Assembly: GCA_045106935.1 (NCBI GenBank)
Contig: JBGCFN010000016.1
Coordinates: 1-64,000, forward strand
Length of the DNA stretch: 64,000 nucleotides
Reading direction: 5' to 3'
Source of the DNA: UBA1858 sp045106935
GTDB lineage: Bacteria; Pseudomonadota; Gammaproteobacteria; UBA4575
Part shown: positions 52,551-61,366 of the stretch, in pieces
How the letters are laid out: each line of letters begins with the position of its first letter
Numbering within the stretch: the stretch's first letter is position 1
Made by a program: the position numbers and the translations under genes
Notes under the pieces: model-generated
What the model saw: only the letters and a program-made list of their open reading frames with translations
Database searches by the model: none
What the model was told of the DNA's origin: nothing

Positions 52551-53240
52551 CTATCCATCTTCACAGCAAATACACTGATAAATCTTGGCACCTATGACAG
52601 CTCCCACAATGGGTGCTAGCCAAAACAGCCATAATTGATCGACCGCCCAATCACCTACATAAATCGCAACACCAGAACTACGAGCTGGGTTGACTGAAGT
52701 ATTCGTCACAGGAATTGTAATCAAGTGAATCAAAGTTAAACATAAACCGATGGCGATTGGCGCCATGCCTGCAGGAGCACGTTTATCTGTCGCGCCCATG
52801 ATGACAAGTAAAAACATAGCCGTCATCACAATTTCCGCAACTAATGCGGCTTGCATTGAATAACCGCCAGGGGAATGCTGACCAAAACCATTTGAAGCAA
52901 AACCAGCGCTTAAATTAAACTCTGGAGAACTACTAGCTATCACATAAAGCACTCCTCCCGCTGCTATAGCTCCAATTACTTGCGCAATAATATATGGGAG
53001 CAATTGCTTAGCTTCGAATCGTCCACCGGCCCACAGGCCAATTGACACTGCCGGGTTTAAATGACATCCCGAGATATGTCCGATGGCGTAGGCCATCGTT
53101 AGCACTGTCAGACCAAACGCTAAAGACACACCTAACAACCCTATACCAACATTTGGGAATCCCGCAGCAAGTACTGCACTACCACAACCCCCTAGTACTA
53201 ACCAAAATGTGCCTATTAATTCCGCTGCATATTTGTTCAT
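52551..53240 (-). CDS. aqpZ: Aquaporin Z
   Basis: 229 residues from the ATG at 53240, which begins N-K-Y-A-A-E-L-I-G-T-F-W like E. coli AqpZ; an in-frame ATG at 53294 adds an odd 18-residue stub. Six helices and two N-P-A motifs, H-L-N-P-A-V-S near 60 and S-V-N-P-A-R-S near 183. The selectivity filter residues (F in L-A-F-G-L-T, H in L-I-H-L-I-T, and R after N-P-A) match the water-specific type, not glycerol channels. Confidence 0.96.
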   Translation of the reverse strand: MNKYAAELIGTFWLVLGGCGSAVLAAGFPNVGIGLLGVSLAFGLTVLTMAYAIGHISGCHLNPAVSIGLWAGGRFEAKQLLPYIIAQVIGAIAAGGVLYVIASSSPEFNLSAGFASNGFGQHSPGGYSMQAALVAEIVMTAMFLLVIMGATDKRAPAGMAPIAIGLCLTLIHLITIPVTNTSVNPARSSGVAIYVGDWAVDQLWLFWLAPIVGAVIGAKIYQCICCEDG

Positions 53241-53322
53241 GGCGTTACACCTCCCCACATTTGCTAGTGAATTTCCGCCCATACCATACAGCAATCAGCT
53301 ATTTCTCGCGAATTCTGAGTAT

Positions 53323-53775
53323 TTATTTTGAATAGTACTTACTGAGAAATTTATCTAGTTGATTAGCAAATGCTTGACGATCGCCTTTACTATAAGGAGC
53401 TTGGCCACCAGATTGAACACCACTACCTCGCATAGTATCCATGAAATCACGCATATTCAGCTGAGCTTTAATTGTATTTACAGAATACATTTCACCACGA
53501 GGATTCAAAGCATGCGCTTGTTTATCAATCACTTCTGATGCCAGAGGAATATCGCTTGTAATGACTAAATCACCCAGCTGAGCCCTTTTAACAATTTCAT
53601 TATCTGCCACATCAAATCCACTGGGCACTTGTAACATCTTAATATTCTTTAATAATGGAATACGGATGGCTTGATTTGCCACTAGAATCACTTCCACACC
53701 CGTGCGTTCAGCCGCTCGAAATAAAATGTCCTTAGCGGGGACGGGACAAGCATCTGCATCTACCCAAATTATCAT
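53323..53775 (-). CDS. YaiI/YqxD family protein (UPF0178, PIN-like fold)
   Basis: 150 residues. The start W-V-D-A-D-A-C-P-V-P-A-K near 4-15 and D-L-V-I-T-S-D-I-P-L-A near 69-79 are diagnostic; conserved acidic residues suggest a nuclease-like metal site. Function unknown for the family. Upstream of aqpZ on the same strand, 83 bp apart; divergent from bioD. Confidence 0.92.
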   Translation of the reverse strand: MIIWVDADACPVPAKDILFRAAERTGVEVILVANQAIRIPLLKNIKMLQVPSGFDVADNEIVKRAQLGDLVITSDIPLASEVIDKQAHALNPRGEMYSVNTIKAQLNMRDFMDTMRGSGVQSGGQAPYSKGDRQAFANQLDKFLSKYYSK

Positions 53776-53841
53776 TGTGCAATTTTTAACTTAAACTTTG
53801 TCATTGGAATCTTTAGTTCAGTCAGTTTACACTTTCACACA

Positions 53842-54528
53842 ATGAAAACACTTTTTATCACCGGCATAGACACCGGTATTGGCAAAACATATGTTGGCCG
53901 CATACTCGTTAAGGCATTAAATAAATCAGGATATTCTTGCGTCCCAAGGAAACCTGTGGAATCCGGTTGCGAGACAAGTAATGATGAATTAATTCCTGAG
54001 GATGCACTAAAGTACTTTCATGCTGCTAATGAAAAAATACCTTTAGAAGAAATTTGCCCATACCGATATGAGCCACCCATATCACCTGAGCGCGCGATAC
54101 GTTTAGCCAATGAAGTTGTAACCGTCAAAGATTTAGTCAATCGTTGCACGCCAGTCAACAACCCCGATTACTTGTTTATCGAAGGTGCTGGTGGATTTTA
54201 CTCACCGTTATGTTCAGACGGACTCAATGCAGATCTAGCACAAAAACTCAAAGCCAACATGATATTGGTCGTGAAAGATCGATTAGGCTGCATCAATCAA
54301 GCATTACTTAATATCGAAGCAATTAAGAATCGCAAACTTAAATTACTCGCCGTTGTATTAAACCAAACCCGCGAGCATGAAGAGTCATCTATGGATAATC
54401 TAGACGATTTACGTATGCGCCTATCTATCCCCGTAATCCCTATTCCCAATATGGTTGATGCAGACCAGACCATGTTAGATATGCAATACAATGCTATTGA
54501 TGAATTATTAAGAATAATTCAGGCTTAA
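53842..54528 (+). CDS. bioD: Dethiobiotin synthetase BioD
   Basis: 228 residues. ATP loop G-I-D-T-G-I-G-K-T at 8-16 and the carbamate/diamine region P-V-E-S-G-C near 40; Y-R-Y-E-P-P-I-S-P near 75 and E-G-A-G-G-F near 115 complete the family pattern. Ring closure of DAPA to dethiobiotin. It stands apart from bioA, bioB, bioF, bioC and birA, none of which is in this window. Confidence 0.94.
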   Translation: MKTLFITGIDTGIGKTYVGRILVKALNKSGYSCVPRKPVESGCETSNDELIPEDALKYFHAANEKIPLEEICPYRYEPPISPERAIRLANEVVTVKDLVNRCTPVNNPDYLFIEGAGGFYSPLCSDGLNADLAQKLKANMILVVKDRLGCINQALLNIEAIKNRKLKLLAVVLNQTREHEESSMDNLDDLRMRLSIPVIPIPNMVDADQTMLDMQYNAIDELLRIIQA

Positions 54529-54614
54529 CCAAACTTTGTAGTCATTTATTGCAAAATTTCCACAAATTCAATTTTTAGATTTTGCTGACATTAACAAAGA
54601 GATTAGCTAGCGCA

Positions 54615-55127
54615 TCACCCTGTTATTAGCTTATTAACCAGCGTGCCTACATTCATAATCAGCCCTCTCTCCTTAGGCAAAAAAATCCTGGGTTTGACAT
54701 CAACCAAGCACAAAGTACCAATGTTTTTATTGCACTCCGATTGTAAGATGTAACTAATATAAGAACGTGAATTGGGCGCATTTGTCACTAGTGGATTTTT
54801 AAAAAAACGAAGATCCATCTTTAAATCCGAAACTTCATATATTCGCTCAATAGGGTTCACTGATGTGATTTCACAAATCGCATGTGCACAAATAGAAATT
54901 TCTCGCGGCATTTGTTTCTCGTCGACACCAAATGCAGCTTTAAACCATTGTCTGTCTGCATCGATTAATGTCACAAGCACCATTGGCACTTTAACCTCTC
55001 GCGCAAGAAATCTAGTTGCCAACTCAAATCTCAAGTCTGGGGTCGTATCGAGGATATTCAGTGATCTCAGCGCGTCTAGCCGCGATGATTCATTTTCAGG
55101 AATGGGGCATATCATTATTGAAGGCAA
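54615..55127 (-). CDS. Stand-alone GAF domain protein
   Basis: 170 residues filled by one GAF domain. Typical pieces: P-E-N-E-S-S-R-L-D-A-L-R-S-L-N-I-L-D-T-T-P near 8-28, L-V-T-L-I-D-A-D-R-Q-W-F-K near 57-69, I-S-I-C-A-H-A-I near 81-88 and G-T-L-C-L-V-D near 137-143. Such domains usually precede GGDEF or histidine kinase modules; none follows here, the gene just stops. Ligand unknown. Downstream of the MarR gene on the same strand but 145 bp apart. Confidence 0.85.
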   Translation of the reverse strand: MPSIMICPIPENESSRLDALRSLNILDTTPDLRFELATRFLAREVKVPMVLVTLIDADRQWFKAAFGVDEKQMPREISICAHAICEITSVNPIERIYEVSDLKMDLRFFKNPLVTNAPNSRSYISYILQSECNKNIGTLCLVDVKPRIFLPKERGLIMNVGTLVNKLITG

Positions 55128-55272
55128 TTCAGCATATAACTTGACTATATCAATAAATCATAGCACAAGATTGACTTATTTAGGAATGACGCCTAATGGA
55201 AGATCAAATGCTAAGATTTAACCTTATTTAATAGCAAATACTATCGTCTTTAGTTGATATTGAATCAACACT

Positions 55273-55602
55273 TTAACCTTTTTCAATTTTGTTAAATATT
55301 GATTTTAAGATCCGGGATCCATTCGCAGTAACTTGAAGATTTATAACTCTTTTATCCACTTTATTATAAATACATTTCAACAAATTATTATTATTTAAAA
55401 TTTTTATTTTTCTGGAAACAATAGCTGGCTCCATATGTAATGACCGACTAATTTCAGTCGATGTAATATTTTTTTTAATTGAAATTATCCTTAGAATTTC
55501 TAATTCATTAAATGTAATTCCATATGTTTTTGCATACCCCATATATAGCTCACGCATTTTTCGCGTTCTAATTGCCAAGTTGAAAGCTTGCTCAGAATTC
55601 AT
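55273..55602 (-). CDS. MarR-family transcriptional regulator
   Basis: 109 residues, shorter than most MarR proteins (about 140) because the N-terminal dimer helix is brief. The winged helix-turn-helix is T-F-N-E-L-E-I-L-R-I near 29-38, T-S-T-E-I-S-R-S-L-H-M-E-P-A-I-V-S-R near 47-64, and the wing V-D-K-R-V-I-N-L near 82. A ribosome site A-G-G-A-G lies five bases before the ATG. Two adjacent palindromes sit 38-67 bp upstream, pointing to autoregulation. AT-rich codons like its neighbours. Confidence 0.88.
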   Translation of the reverse strand: MNSEQAFNLAIRTRKMRELYMGYAKTYGITFNELEILRIISIKKNITSTEISRSLHMEPAIVSRKIKILNNNNLLKCIYNKVDKRVINLQVTANGSRILKSIFNKIEKG

Positions 55603-55639
55603 CGAGTCTCCTCTTACCCTATTTCACTCACAGCAATAG

Positions 55640-55655
55640 ATTGCTTGTAAGCAAT
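55640..55655 (-). promoter_or_regulatory. Candidate MarR operator 1
   Basis: ATTGCTT-GT-AAGCAAT, a perfect 7+7 inverted repeat 38 bp before the marR ATG. The T-T-G-C ... G-C-A-A half-sites are of the kind bound by MarR proteins. It overlaps the second palindrome by two bases. Confidence 0.55.
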
Positions 55656-55669
55656 TTGATTTATCAAAT
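55654..55669 (-). promoter_or_regulatory. Candidate MarR operator 2
   Basis: ATTTGAT-TT-ATCAAAT, a perfect 7+7 inverted repeat abutting the first. Centre-to-centre spacing is 14 bp, so two dimers would bind on nearly adjacent turns. Confidence 0.5.
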
Positions 55670-55987
55670 GATTATTACTCCACGATCCCTACATGGGCTA
55701 AGTAGGAAAGAATTTTAGAGTAGATATGATGTGTGTCAGACCCTTACGCTAATCGTATTTCCGTCGACTGGGGATTTACTGTTTAGGCAAGGTTTGTCCA
55801 GTGAGTATACATGTTTGTACATGACATAATAGCATTTAGACAACAACATTCTAACGCCATATTGCGGTTGTTTGAATAATATTGTTAGCCTTATACCTAA
55901 TATATATAGCCATAAATCCGTTGAGGGCTAAAGTTTTTTGTCGCGCTGCCGATACGCTTATTGTGTTAATGGATATATAGGAAACGT

Positions 55988-56434
55988 ATGGAAAACAGCA
56001 TTCATCAACTTGTGTATATAAGCGCAGCCGAACATGATTTTACAGAAGCTGAGTTACAGGAACTATTAACCAAAGCTCGTAAAAATAATCACAGCCTCAA
56101 TATAAGTGGCATGCTACTTTTTCATGAAGGCTCTTTCATTCAAGCACTAGAGGGCAATAAAGACAGTGTTAATCGCCTATATAACAAAATTGCCGAAGAT
56201 AAACGACATTCCGAAACTCGTGTATTGTACAGAGGAGATCAAAAAGAAAGAGATTTTGACACATGGTCAATGGGTTTTTACCGTTCTGACCAAAGTAGTG
56301 CAGTAAACCTGGACGGCTTTCATCAATTCTTACGTTCGGGCTTTAAAAATGATCCACGCATAGACGAAAGTCGTGCACGTAAAGCTTTACTTCAATTTAG
56401 GGATGGCAGTTGGCACCAAAATGTAGACGCTTAA
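55988..56434 (+). CDS. Short BLUF blue-light photoreceptor
   Basis: 148 residues: one FAD-binding BLUF domain (about 1-95) with a 50-residue tail. The photocycle residues are all there: tyrosine in Q-L-V-Y-I-S near 9, asparagine in N-I-S-G-M-L-L near 37-43, glutamine in F-I-Q-A-L-E-G near 50-56, and tryptophan in D-T-W-S-M-G-F near 93. There is no EAL, GGDEF or cyclase domain, so light must be passed to a partner protein, as with PixD or BlrB. Divergent from marR, convergent with fba. Confidence 0.93.
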   Translation: MENSIHQLVYISAAEHDFTEAELQELLTKARKNNHSLNISGMLLFHEGSFIQALEGNKDSVNRLYNKIAEDKRHSETRVLYRGDQKERDFDTWSMGFYRSDQSSAVNLDGFHQFLRSGFKNDPRIDESRARKALLQFRDGSWHQNVDA

Positions 56435-56454
56435 CCAATACTCTTTACACACAC

Positions 56455-56480
56455 AAAAGCCCGCATTCGCGGGCTTTTTT
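56455..56480. terminator. Bidirectional intrinsic terminator
   Basis: Stem AAAAGCCCGC with GCGGGCTTTT, four-base loop and T run. It lies between the BLUF gene (plus) and fba (minus). Confidence 0.92.
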
Positions 56481-56498
56481 TAAACATCTGCAAATTAC

Positions 56499-57527
56499 CT
56501 ATGCAGCTTTTTCAGCATCTGCAGAATAATCCCCTAATGCTGCTTTTCCGTTGCTACGAGCACGTTGCAGTAATACCTTCTGCGCTGCATTGACATTAGC
56601 TGAATCACCAGCCCACGCAGTCATTGATGCATGCTGTAATGCGCGACCATAAGAGAAGGTTAATCCCCAAGGCAAATCAATACCTAAGTTATGCATCGCA
56701 TTTAAGTGTGAACTTGCTTCTTCATCTGATTGACCACCAGATAAGAATGCAATTCCAGGCACATTAGCCGGCACAGTATTTAATAGACAACGTACGGTTT
56801 CTTTTGCCACTGTTTCAACATCTGCTCTATTGCTAGTACTAGCACCAGAAACTACCATGCTTGGCTTCAAGATCATGCCTTCCATTAATACGCCCTGATT
56901 TCGTAAATGCTGAAAAGTAATTCGTTGTGCGAGTTCAGTGACTTCGTAACTGCGCTCAATCGAATGTGTACCATCCATTAAAACTTCGGGTTCAACTATT
57001 GGCACAATGCCCGCTTCTTGACTGAGTTTTGCATAGCGCGCTAATGCGTGTGCATTAGCTTCTATACACGCCCAGCTAGGAATATGTTCACCAATAGTTA
57101 TCACCGCACGCCATTTAGAAAAACGTGCACCCAAATCATAGTATTCATTTAGTCGAGCGCGAAGACCATCCAGACCTTCTGTGACTTTTTCATCGCTATG
57201 CCCTGCTAGTGGATGTGCACCAGCATCGACTTTAATGCCAGGGATAATCCCATTATCACTCAAGTATTTAGGAAAAGGGGTACCGTCTAAAAGTGTTTGA
57301 CGAATTGTTTCATCAAACAAAATCGCCCCACTGATATAATCGGAAAGACCTTCAGTGGTCACCAACATGTCACGATACGCTTGTCGCATCTCTTCCGTCT
57401 CAGGAATGCCTAAGGCTTTAAATCGCTTACCACAGGTTGGATGACTCTCATCCATTGCTAAGATGCCTTTGCCTGGCGCGACCATCGCTTTTGCTATTTG
57501 CTTTAACTCTTCGCTCACTTTGTGCAC
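56499..57527 (-). CDS. fba: Fructose-bisphosphate aldolase, class I
   Basis: 342 residues, metal-free Schiff-base aldolase of the eukaryote-like type. A-P-G-K-G-I-L-A-M-D-E-S near 17-28, K-W-R-A-V-I near 138-143, V-E-P-E-V-L-M-D-G near 178-186, and the Schiff-base lysine K221 in G-M-I-L-K-P-S-M. Most Gammaproteobacteria use class II Fba in this cluster; class I here is less common. Last gene of tkt-gap-pgk-pyk-fba, after an 84-bp gap from pyk. Confidence 0.97.
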   Translation of the reverse strand: MHKVSEELKQIAKAMVAPGKGILAMDESHPTCGKRFKALGIPETEEMRQAYRDMLVTTEGLSDYISGAILFDETIRQTLLDGTPFPKYLSDNGIIPGIKVDAGAHPLAGHSDEKVTEGLDGLRARLNEYYDLGARFSKWRAVITIGEHIPSWACIEANAHALARYAKLSQEAGIVPIVEPEVLMDGTHSIERSYEVTELAQRITFQHLRNQGVLMEGMILKPSMVVSGASTSNRADVETVAKETVRCLLNTVPANVPGIAFLSGGQSDEEASSHLNAMHNLGIDLPWGLTFSYGRALQHASMTAWAGDSANVNAAQKVLLQRARSNGKAALGDYSADAEKAA

Positions 57528-57611
57528 TCCTTAAAAAAATTTGCCGATATTCTACCTTAAATAAATTATGTATCGCCGTGACTAAAAGCGCAAAATTAGA
57601 GGCTAGTGTGA

Positions 57612-59078
57612 CTAGTCCTGATTGTGCTCTGGGTCATCTTCCTCTTCGACCATATGCCCAACCCGAAGCACTTTCATGGCATTGGTGCCACCATCCACGC
57701 CCATCAGGTCGCCTTTTGTAAGAATCACGAGATCATTATCTTCTACTTCATGACAGTTTTTGAGTACCGTGACGGCCGCATGGTTCACTTGCGCATGAGT
57801 CTTGCCTAAAAAATTCATCGGCGCTGGAAATACGCCTTTATATAAAGTAACACGACGCAGTGTTTTCATATGGCGCGTAAGCGCATAGATAGGAATGGAC
57901 GACGTTATTCTCGACATCCACAGTGCTGTCGAACCTGATTCTGTTAATGCGGCAATAGCCGCTACATTCAAATGATTTGCCAAATATACAGCCGCCATCG
58001 CAATACCTTCATCAACACGATCACAAGACACTTCGCTACGACGGGTGTGGCGTTGTGCTTCTTGCTTTTCCGAGGCACGACAAATTCGGCTCATCGCTTT
58101 AACAACTTCTATTGGGAATTCGCCAACAGCGGTCTCACCTGAAAGCATAACTGCATCGGTTCCATCTAAGACAGCATTGGCAACATCTGATACTTCTGCA
58201 CGCGTGGGAATGGGGCTATGTACCATAGACTCCATCATCTGTGTCGCGGTAATCGCGATACAATTTGTTTTTTGTGCTTTATTGATTAACATTTTTTGTA
58301 CTGCGGGCACTTCCGCATCACCGATTTCTACGCCTAAGTCGCCACGTGCAATCATAATTGCTTCAGTGCATGCTAATATATCATCGATATTTTCTAACGC
58401 CTCAATTGTCTCAATCTTTGCAACAATTGAAATGTCGCTATTTTGTTGCTTGAGCAATTCTCTGACTTGATTAATATCCTCAACACTCTTAATAAAAGAC
58501 GCGGCTATATAATCCAAATCAAGTTCGTGCACATAAGTGATATCTTTGATGTCTTTTTCTGTAATACATTCTGCAGATAATCCACCGCCTTTGCGATTCA
58601 TTCCTTTGTTGCTAGATAATTCACCACCCGCTAAAACCGTGGTTTTAATTACCTGGCCATCGATTGCATCAATCTTTAATGCAACGCGCCCATCATCAAG
58701 TAGCAGGATGTCGCCAGCAGACACATCATTAATAAGACCTTTATATGTAAAGCCTATGACCTCTTGCGTGCCTGACTCCAAGTCTAAATCTGCATCTAAA
58801 TTAAATTTATCACCAACCTTCAATACAATCTTATTATTGATAAAGCGACCAATTCGCAATTTAGCACCTTGCAAATCACCAAGTATGCCGACGTTATAAC
58901 TTTTTTCTTCACTTATTCTTCTCACCATTTCTACACGACGCTTATGTTCTTCCATCGTGCCATGCGAGAAATTTAATCGCACAAGATCAATACCTGCATC
59001 AATCAGTTTTGACATCACCTGCTCATCGTCAGTCGCAGGGCCTAACGTGATAATTATTTTGGTGCGTCGATGCATCAT
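57612..59078 (-). CDS. pyk: Pyruvate kinase
   Basis: 488 residues. R-L-N-F-S-H-G at about 33-39, the catalytic stretch V-A-K-I-E-T near 215-220 with the lysine, I-M-I-A-R-G-D-L-G-V-E near 236-246, and the C-terminal domain near 350-470. K+-dependence (E versus K at position 117 in muscle enzyme) cannot be judged safely. Overlaps pgk by 4 bp. C-terminus ends acidic (E-E-E-D-D-P). Confidence 0.97.
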   Translation of the reverse strand: MMHRRTKIIITLGPATDDEQVMSKLIDAGIDLVRLNFSHGTMEEHKRRVEMVRRISEEKSYNVGILGDLQGAKLRIGRFINNKIVLKVGDKFNLDADLDLESGTQEVIGFTYKGLINDVSAGDILLLDDGRVALKIDAIDGQVIKTTVLAGGELSSNKGMNRKGGGLSAECITEKDIKDITYVHELDLDYIAASFIKSVEDINQVRELLKQQNSDISIVAKIETIEALENIDDILACTEAIMIARGDLGVEIGDAEVPAVQKMLINKAQKTNCIAITATQMMESMVHSPIPTRAEVSDVANAVLDGTDAVMLSGETAVGEFPIEVVKAMSRICRASEKQEAQRHTRRSEVSCDRVDEGIAMAAVYLANHLNVAAIAALTESGSTALWMSRITSSIPIYALTRHMKTLRRVTLYKGVFPAPMNFLGKTHAQVNHAAVTVLKNCHEVEDNDLVILTKGDLMGVDGGTNAMKVLRVGHMVEEEDDPEHNQD

Positions 59079-60268
59079 AAGCGTTGCTTTCCTTGTGCGC
59101 GTTGCTGAAGAATATCTACCGCAGGCAATAATTTCCCTTCAAGAAATTCGAGAAATGCACCACCACCGGTAGAGATGTATGAAATATTGTTTGCTACTTT
59201 AAACTTATCAATTGCGGCAACAGTATCTCCACCGCCAGCAATTGAAAATGCATTACTTGTTGCTATTGCTTCTGATAATGATTTTGTTGCGCCTGCAAAT
59301 TGTGGAAACTCAAATACCCCTAATGGTCCATTCCAAACAATTGTGCCTGCAGCCTGCATGACACCACTTAAATGTGCGGCACTATCAGGCCCAATATCTA
59401 AAATCATGTCATCGTCATCAATATCTTGTACCGCCTTTGTTACAGCCGATGCGCTTTCTGAAAATTCTTTTGCGCACACCACATCCGTTGGGATGGGAAT
59501 GTCTGCTCCACGCTGCTTTGCTTTTTCAATCAACTGTTTAGCCACATCCACTAAATCTGCTTCATACAACGACTTCCCAACAGAAAATCCGGCTGCTGCA
59601 ATAAAAGTATTAGCAATACCCCCACCGACAACCAGCTGATCTACTTTATCAATCAATTGTTCTAGTAAAGTTAATTTTGTAGACACTTTCGAGCCACCAA
59701 CAATAGCTACCATTGGACGTTTTGGATTTTCCAACCCTTTAGCTAAAGCTTCTAATTCTGCTGCTAACAATGGCCCTGCACATGCTGCAGCCGCAAATTT
59801 TGCCACACCATATGTAGACGCCTGGGCACGATGCGCGGTGCCAAATGCATCCATCACGAACACGTCACACAAAGCCGCCATTTTTTTAGCTAATGCGTCC
59901 TCACATTTTTTTTCGCCCGCTAAGAATCGTACATTTTCACATAGCACTATTTCACCTGGTGACACGTGACACCCATCAACCCAATCTTTTACCAAAGGCA
60001 CATTTTGTCCCAATGCCTCCGCCAACATATCTGCTACGGGTTGAAGGCTATATTTATTGTCAGGGACACCTTCAGTTGGACGACCCAGATGAGACATCAC
60101 CATAACGGCAGCCCCTTTAGTTAACGCGAGCTTTAATGTGGGTAATGATGCGCGGATTCTTGCATCATTACTAATAATGCCATCTTTTATTGGCACATTT
60201 AGATCTTGGCGAATTAGGAGTCGGCAGTTTGCCAACTCCATCTCTACCATTGTTAATACATTTGACAT
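59075..60268 (-). CDS. pgk: Phosphoglycerate kinase
   Basis: 397 residues. R-Q-D-L-N-V-P near 19-25 (R-x-D-x-N-V-P), H-L-G-R-P near 59-63, V-G-G-S-K-V-S-T-K near 189-197, N-G-P-L-G-V-F-E near 312-319 and G-G-G-D-T-V-A near 343-349 are standard. Can run in glycolysis or in the gluconeogenic/Calvin direction. Overlaps pyk by 4 bp; gap is 54 bp upstream. Confidence 0.98.
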   Translation of the reverse strand: MSNVLTMVEMELANCRLLIRQDLNVPIKDGIISNDARIRASLPTLKLALTKGAAVMVMSHLGRPTEGVPDNKYSLQPVADMLAEALGQNVPLVKDWVDGCHVSPGEIVLCENVRFLAGEKKCEDALAKKMAALCDVFVMDAFGTAHRAQASTYGVAKFAAAACAGPLLAAELEALAKGLENPKRPMVAIVGGSKVSTKLTLLEQLIDKVDQLVVGGGIANTFIAAAGFSVGKSLYEADLVDVAKQLIEKAKQRGADIPIPTDVVCAKEFSESASAVTKAVQDIDDDDMILDIGPDSAAHLSGVMQAAGTIVWNGPLGVFEFPQFAGATKSLSEAIATSNAFSIAGGGDTVAAIDKFKVANNISYISTGGGAFLEFLEGKLLPAVDILQQRAQGKQRL

Positions 60269-60322
60269 GCTGCTTATTTAGATAACACGACTATTAATGA
60301 ATTTGTTACAGGCAATAAACAA

Positions 60323-61336
60323 TTATTTAGCATTAACTAGCGCAATGGTTGTATCTAACATGCGGTTTGAAAAACCCCACTCGTTATCGTACCAAGAATG
60401 CACTTTAACGAGATTGCCTCCCATGACCTTTGTGAGACTCGCATCAAACACAGATGAAGCTGGATTATGATTAAAATCGCATGACACTAAAGGTGCATTG
60501 TTGCACTCAAGCACTCCCTTCAGCTCTCCATTAGAGGCATCTTCCATAATGCTGTTAATTTCTTCTATATTTGTCTCGCGCGCCGCGGTAAAAGTTAAAT
60601 CGACAACTGACACATTAATTGTTGGTACACGCATTGAGAATCCATCTAGTTTCCCATTAAGCTCAGGAAGCACCAAACCTACAGCCGCTGCTGCCCCGGT
60701 TTTTGTTGGAATTATAGATTGAGTGGCTGAACGTGCACGGCGCAAGTCTGGATGGAACACATCTGTTAATACTTGGTCATTGGTATAGGCATGTATGGTT
60801 GTCATCACGCCTTGAGACAAACCAATTTTGTCATGCAATGGTTTCACTAATGGTGCAAGACAATTGGTTGTGCATGACGCATTAGAGATAATTGTATCAG
60901 ATGCTTTTAGCAAGTCATGGTTTATACCATAGACAATCGTTGCATCTACATCTTTACCTCCAGGCGCGGAGATAATAACTTTTTTTGCGCCTGCGGATAT
61001 ATGCGCAGAGGCTTTATCTTTACTGGCAAAAAATCCAGTTGATTCATATACGACATCAACATCTAATTCTTTCCATGGTAATTTAGAAGGGTCTCGCTCA
61101 GAGCACACTCGAATGCGGTCACCATTGACGACAATGTGGTCGCCATCGACTTCCACTAAGCCATTAAATTTTCCATGCGCAGAATCATATTGAGTTAAGT
61201 GCGCATTAGTATTTGTGTCAGCTAAATCATTAATCGCAACAACTTGTATTTCATTAGTCCTACCTGACTCATATAAAGCACGCATGATATTGCGGCCAAT
61301 TCTTCCATATCCATTAATTGCAACTTTGATTGCCAT
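60323..61336 (-). CDS. gap: Glyceraldehyde-3-phosphate dehydrogenase
   Basis: 337 residues. N-G-Y-G-R-I-G-R-N near 8-16, the dinucleotide aspartate in A-I-N-D-L near 35 (favouring NAD), and the catalytic cysteine C155 in S-N-A-S-C-T-T-N. H182 of the H-A-Y-T motif and W-Y-D-N-E-W-G near 314-320 complete the site. Between tkt and pgk; the classical cluster of carbon-fixing and methylotrophic Proteobacteria. Confidence 0.98.
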   Translation of the reverse strand: MAIKVAINGYGRIGRNIMRALYESGRTNEIQVVAINDLADTNTNAHLTQYDSAHGKFNGLVEVDGDHIVVNGDRIRVCSERDPSKLPWKELDVDVVYESTGFFASKDKASAHISAGAKKVIISAPGGKDVDATIVYGINHDLLKASDTIISNASCTTNCLAPLVKPLHDKIGLSQGVMTTIHAYTNDQVLTDVFHPDLRRARSATQSIIPTKTGAAAAVGLVLPELNGKLDGFSMRVPTINVSVVDLTFTAARETNIEEINSIMEDASNGELKGVLECNNAPLVSCDFNHNPASSVFDASLTKVMGGNLVKVHSWYDNEWGFSNRMLDTTIALVNAK

Positions 61337-61366
61337 TCTTTTTGATCTCTCTTCTTCTAACAGTAA

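Larger units (their letters stand above)
55603..55987. other. Intergenic region between marR and BLUF genes
   Basis: 385 bp with no gene on either strand. Next to the marR start lie two palindromes (listed separately). Further on is CATGT-TTGT-ACATG at 55810-55823, another inverted repeat, and AT-rich sequence up to the BLUF start. It should hold both divergent promoters; I cannot fix them. Confidence 0.5.

Noticed and set aside
55130..55272. Possible additional small gene between the GAF and MarR genes
   Set aside because: No frame of useful length with a ribosome site is present on either strand; AT-rich spacer only.
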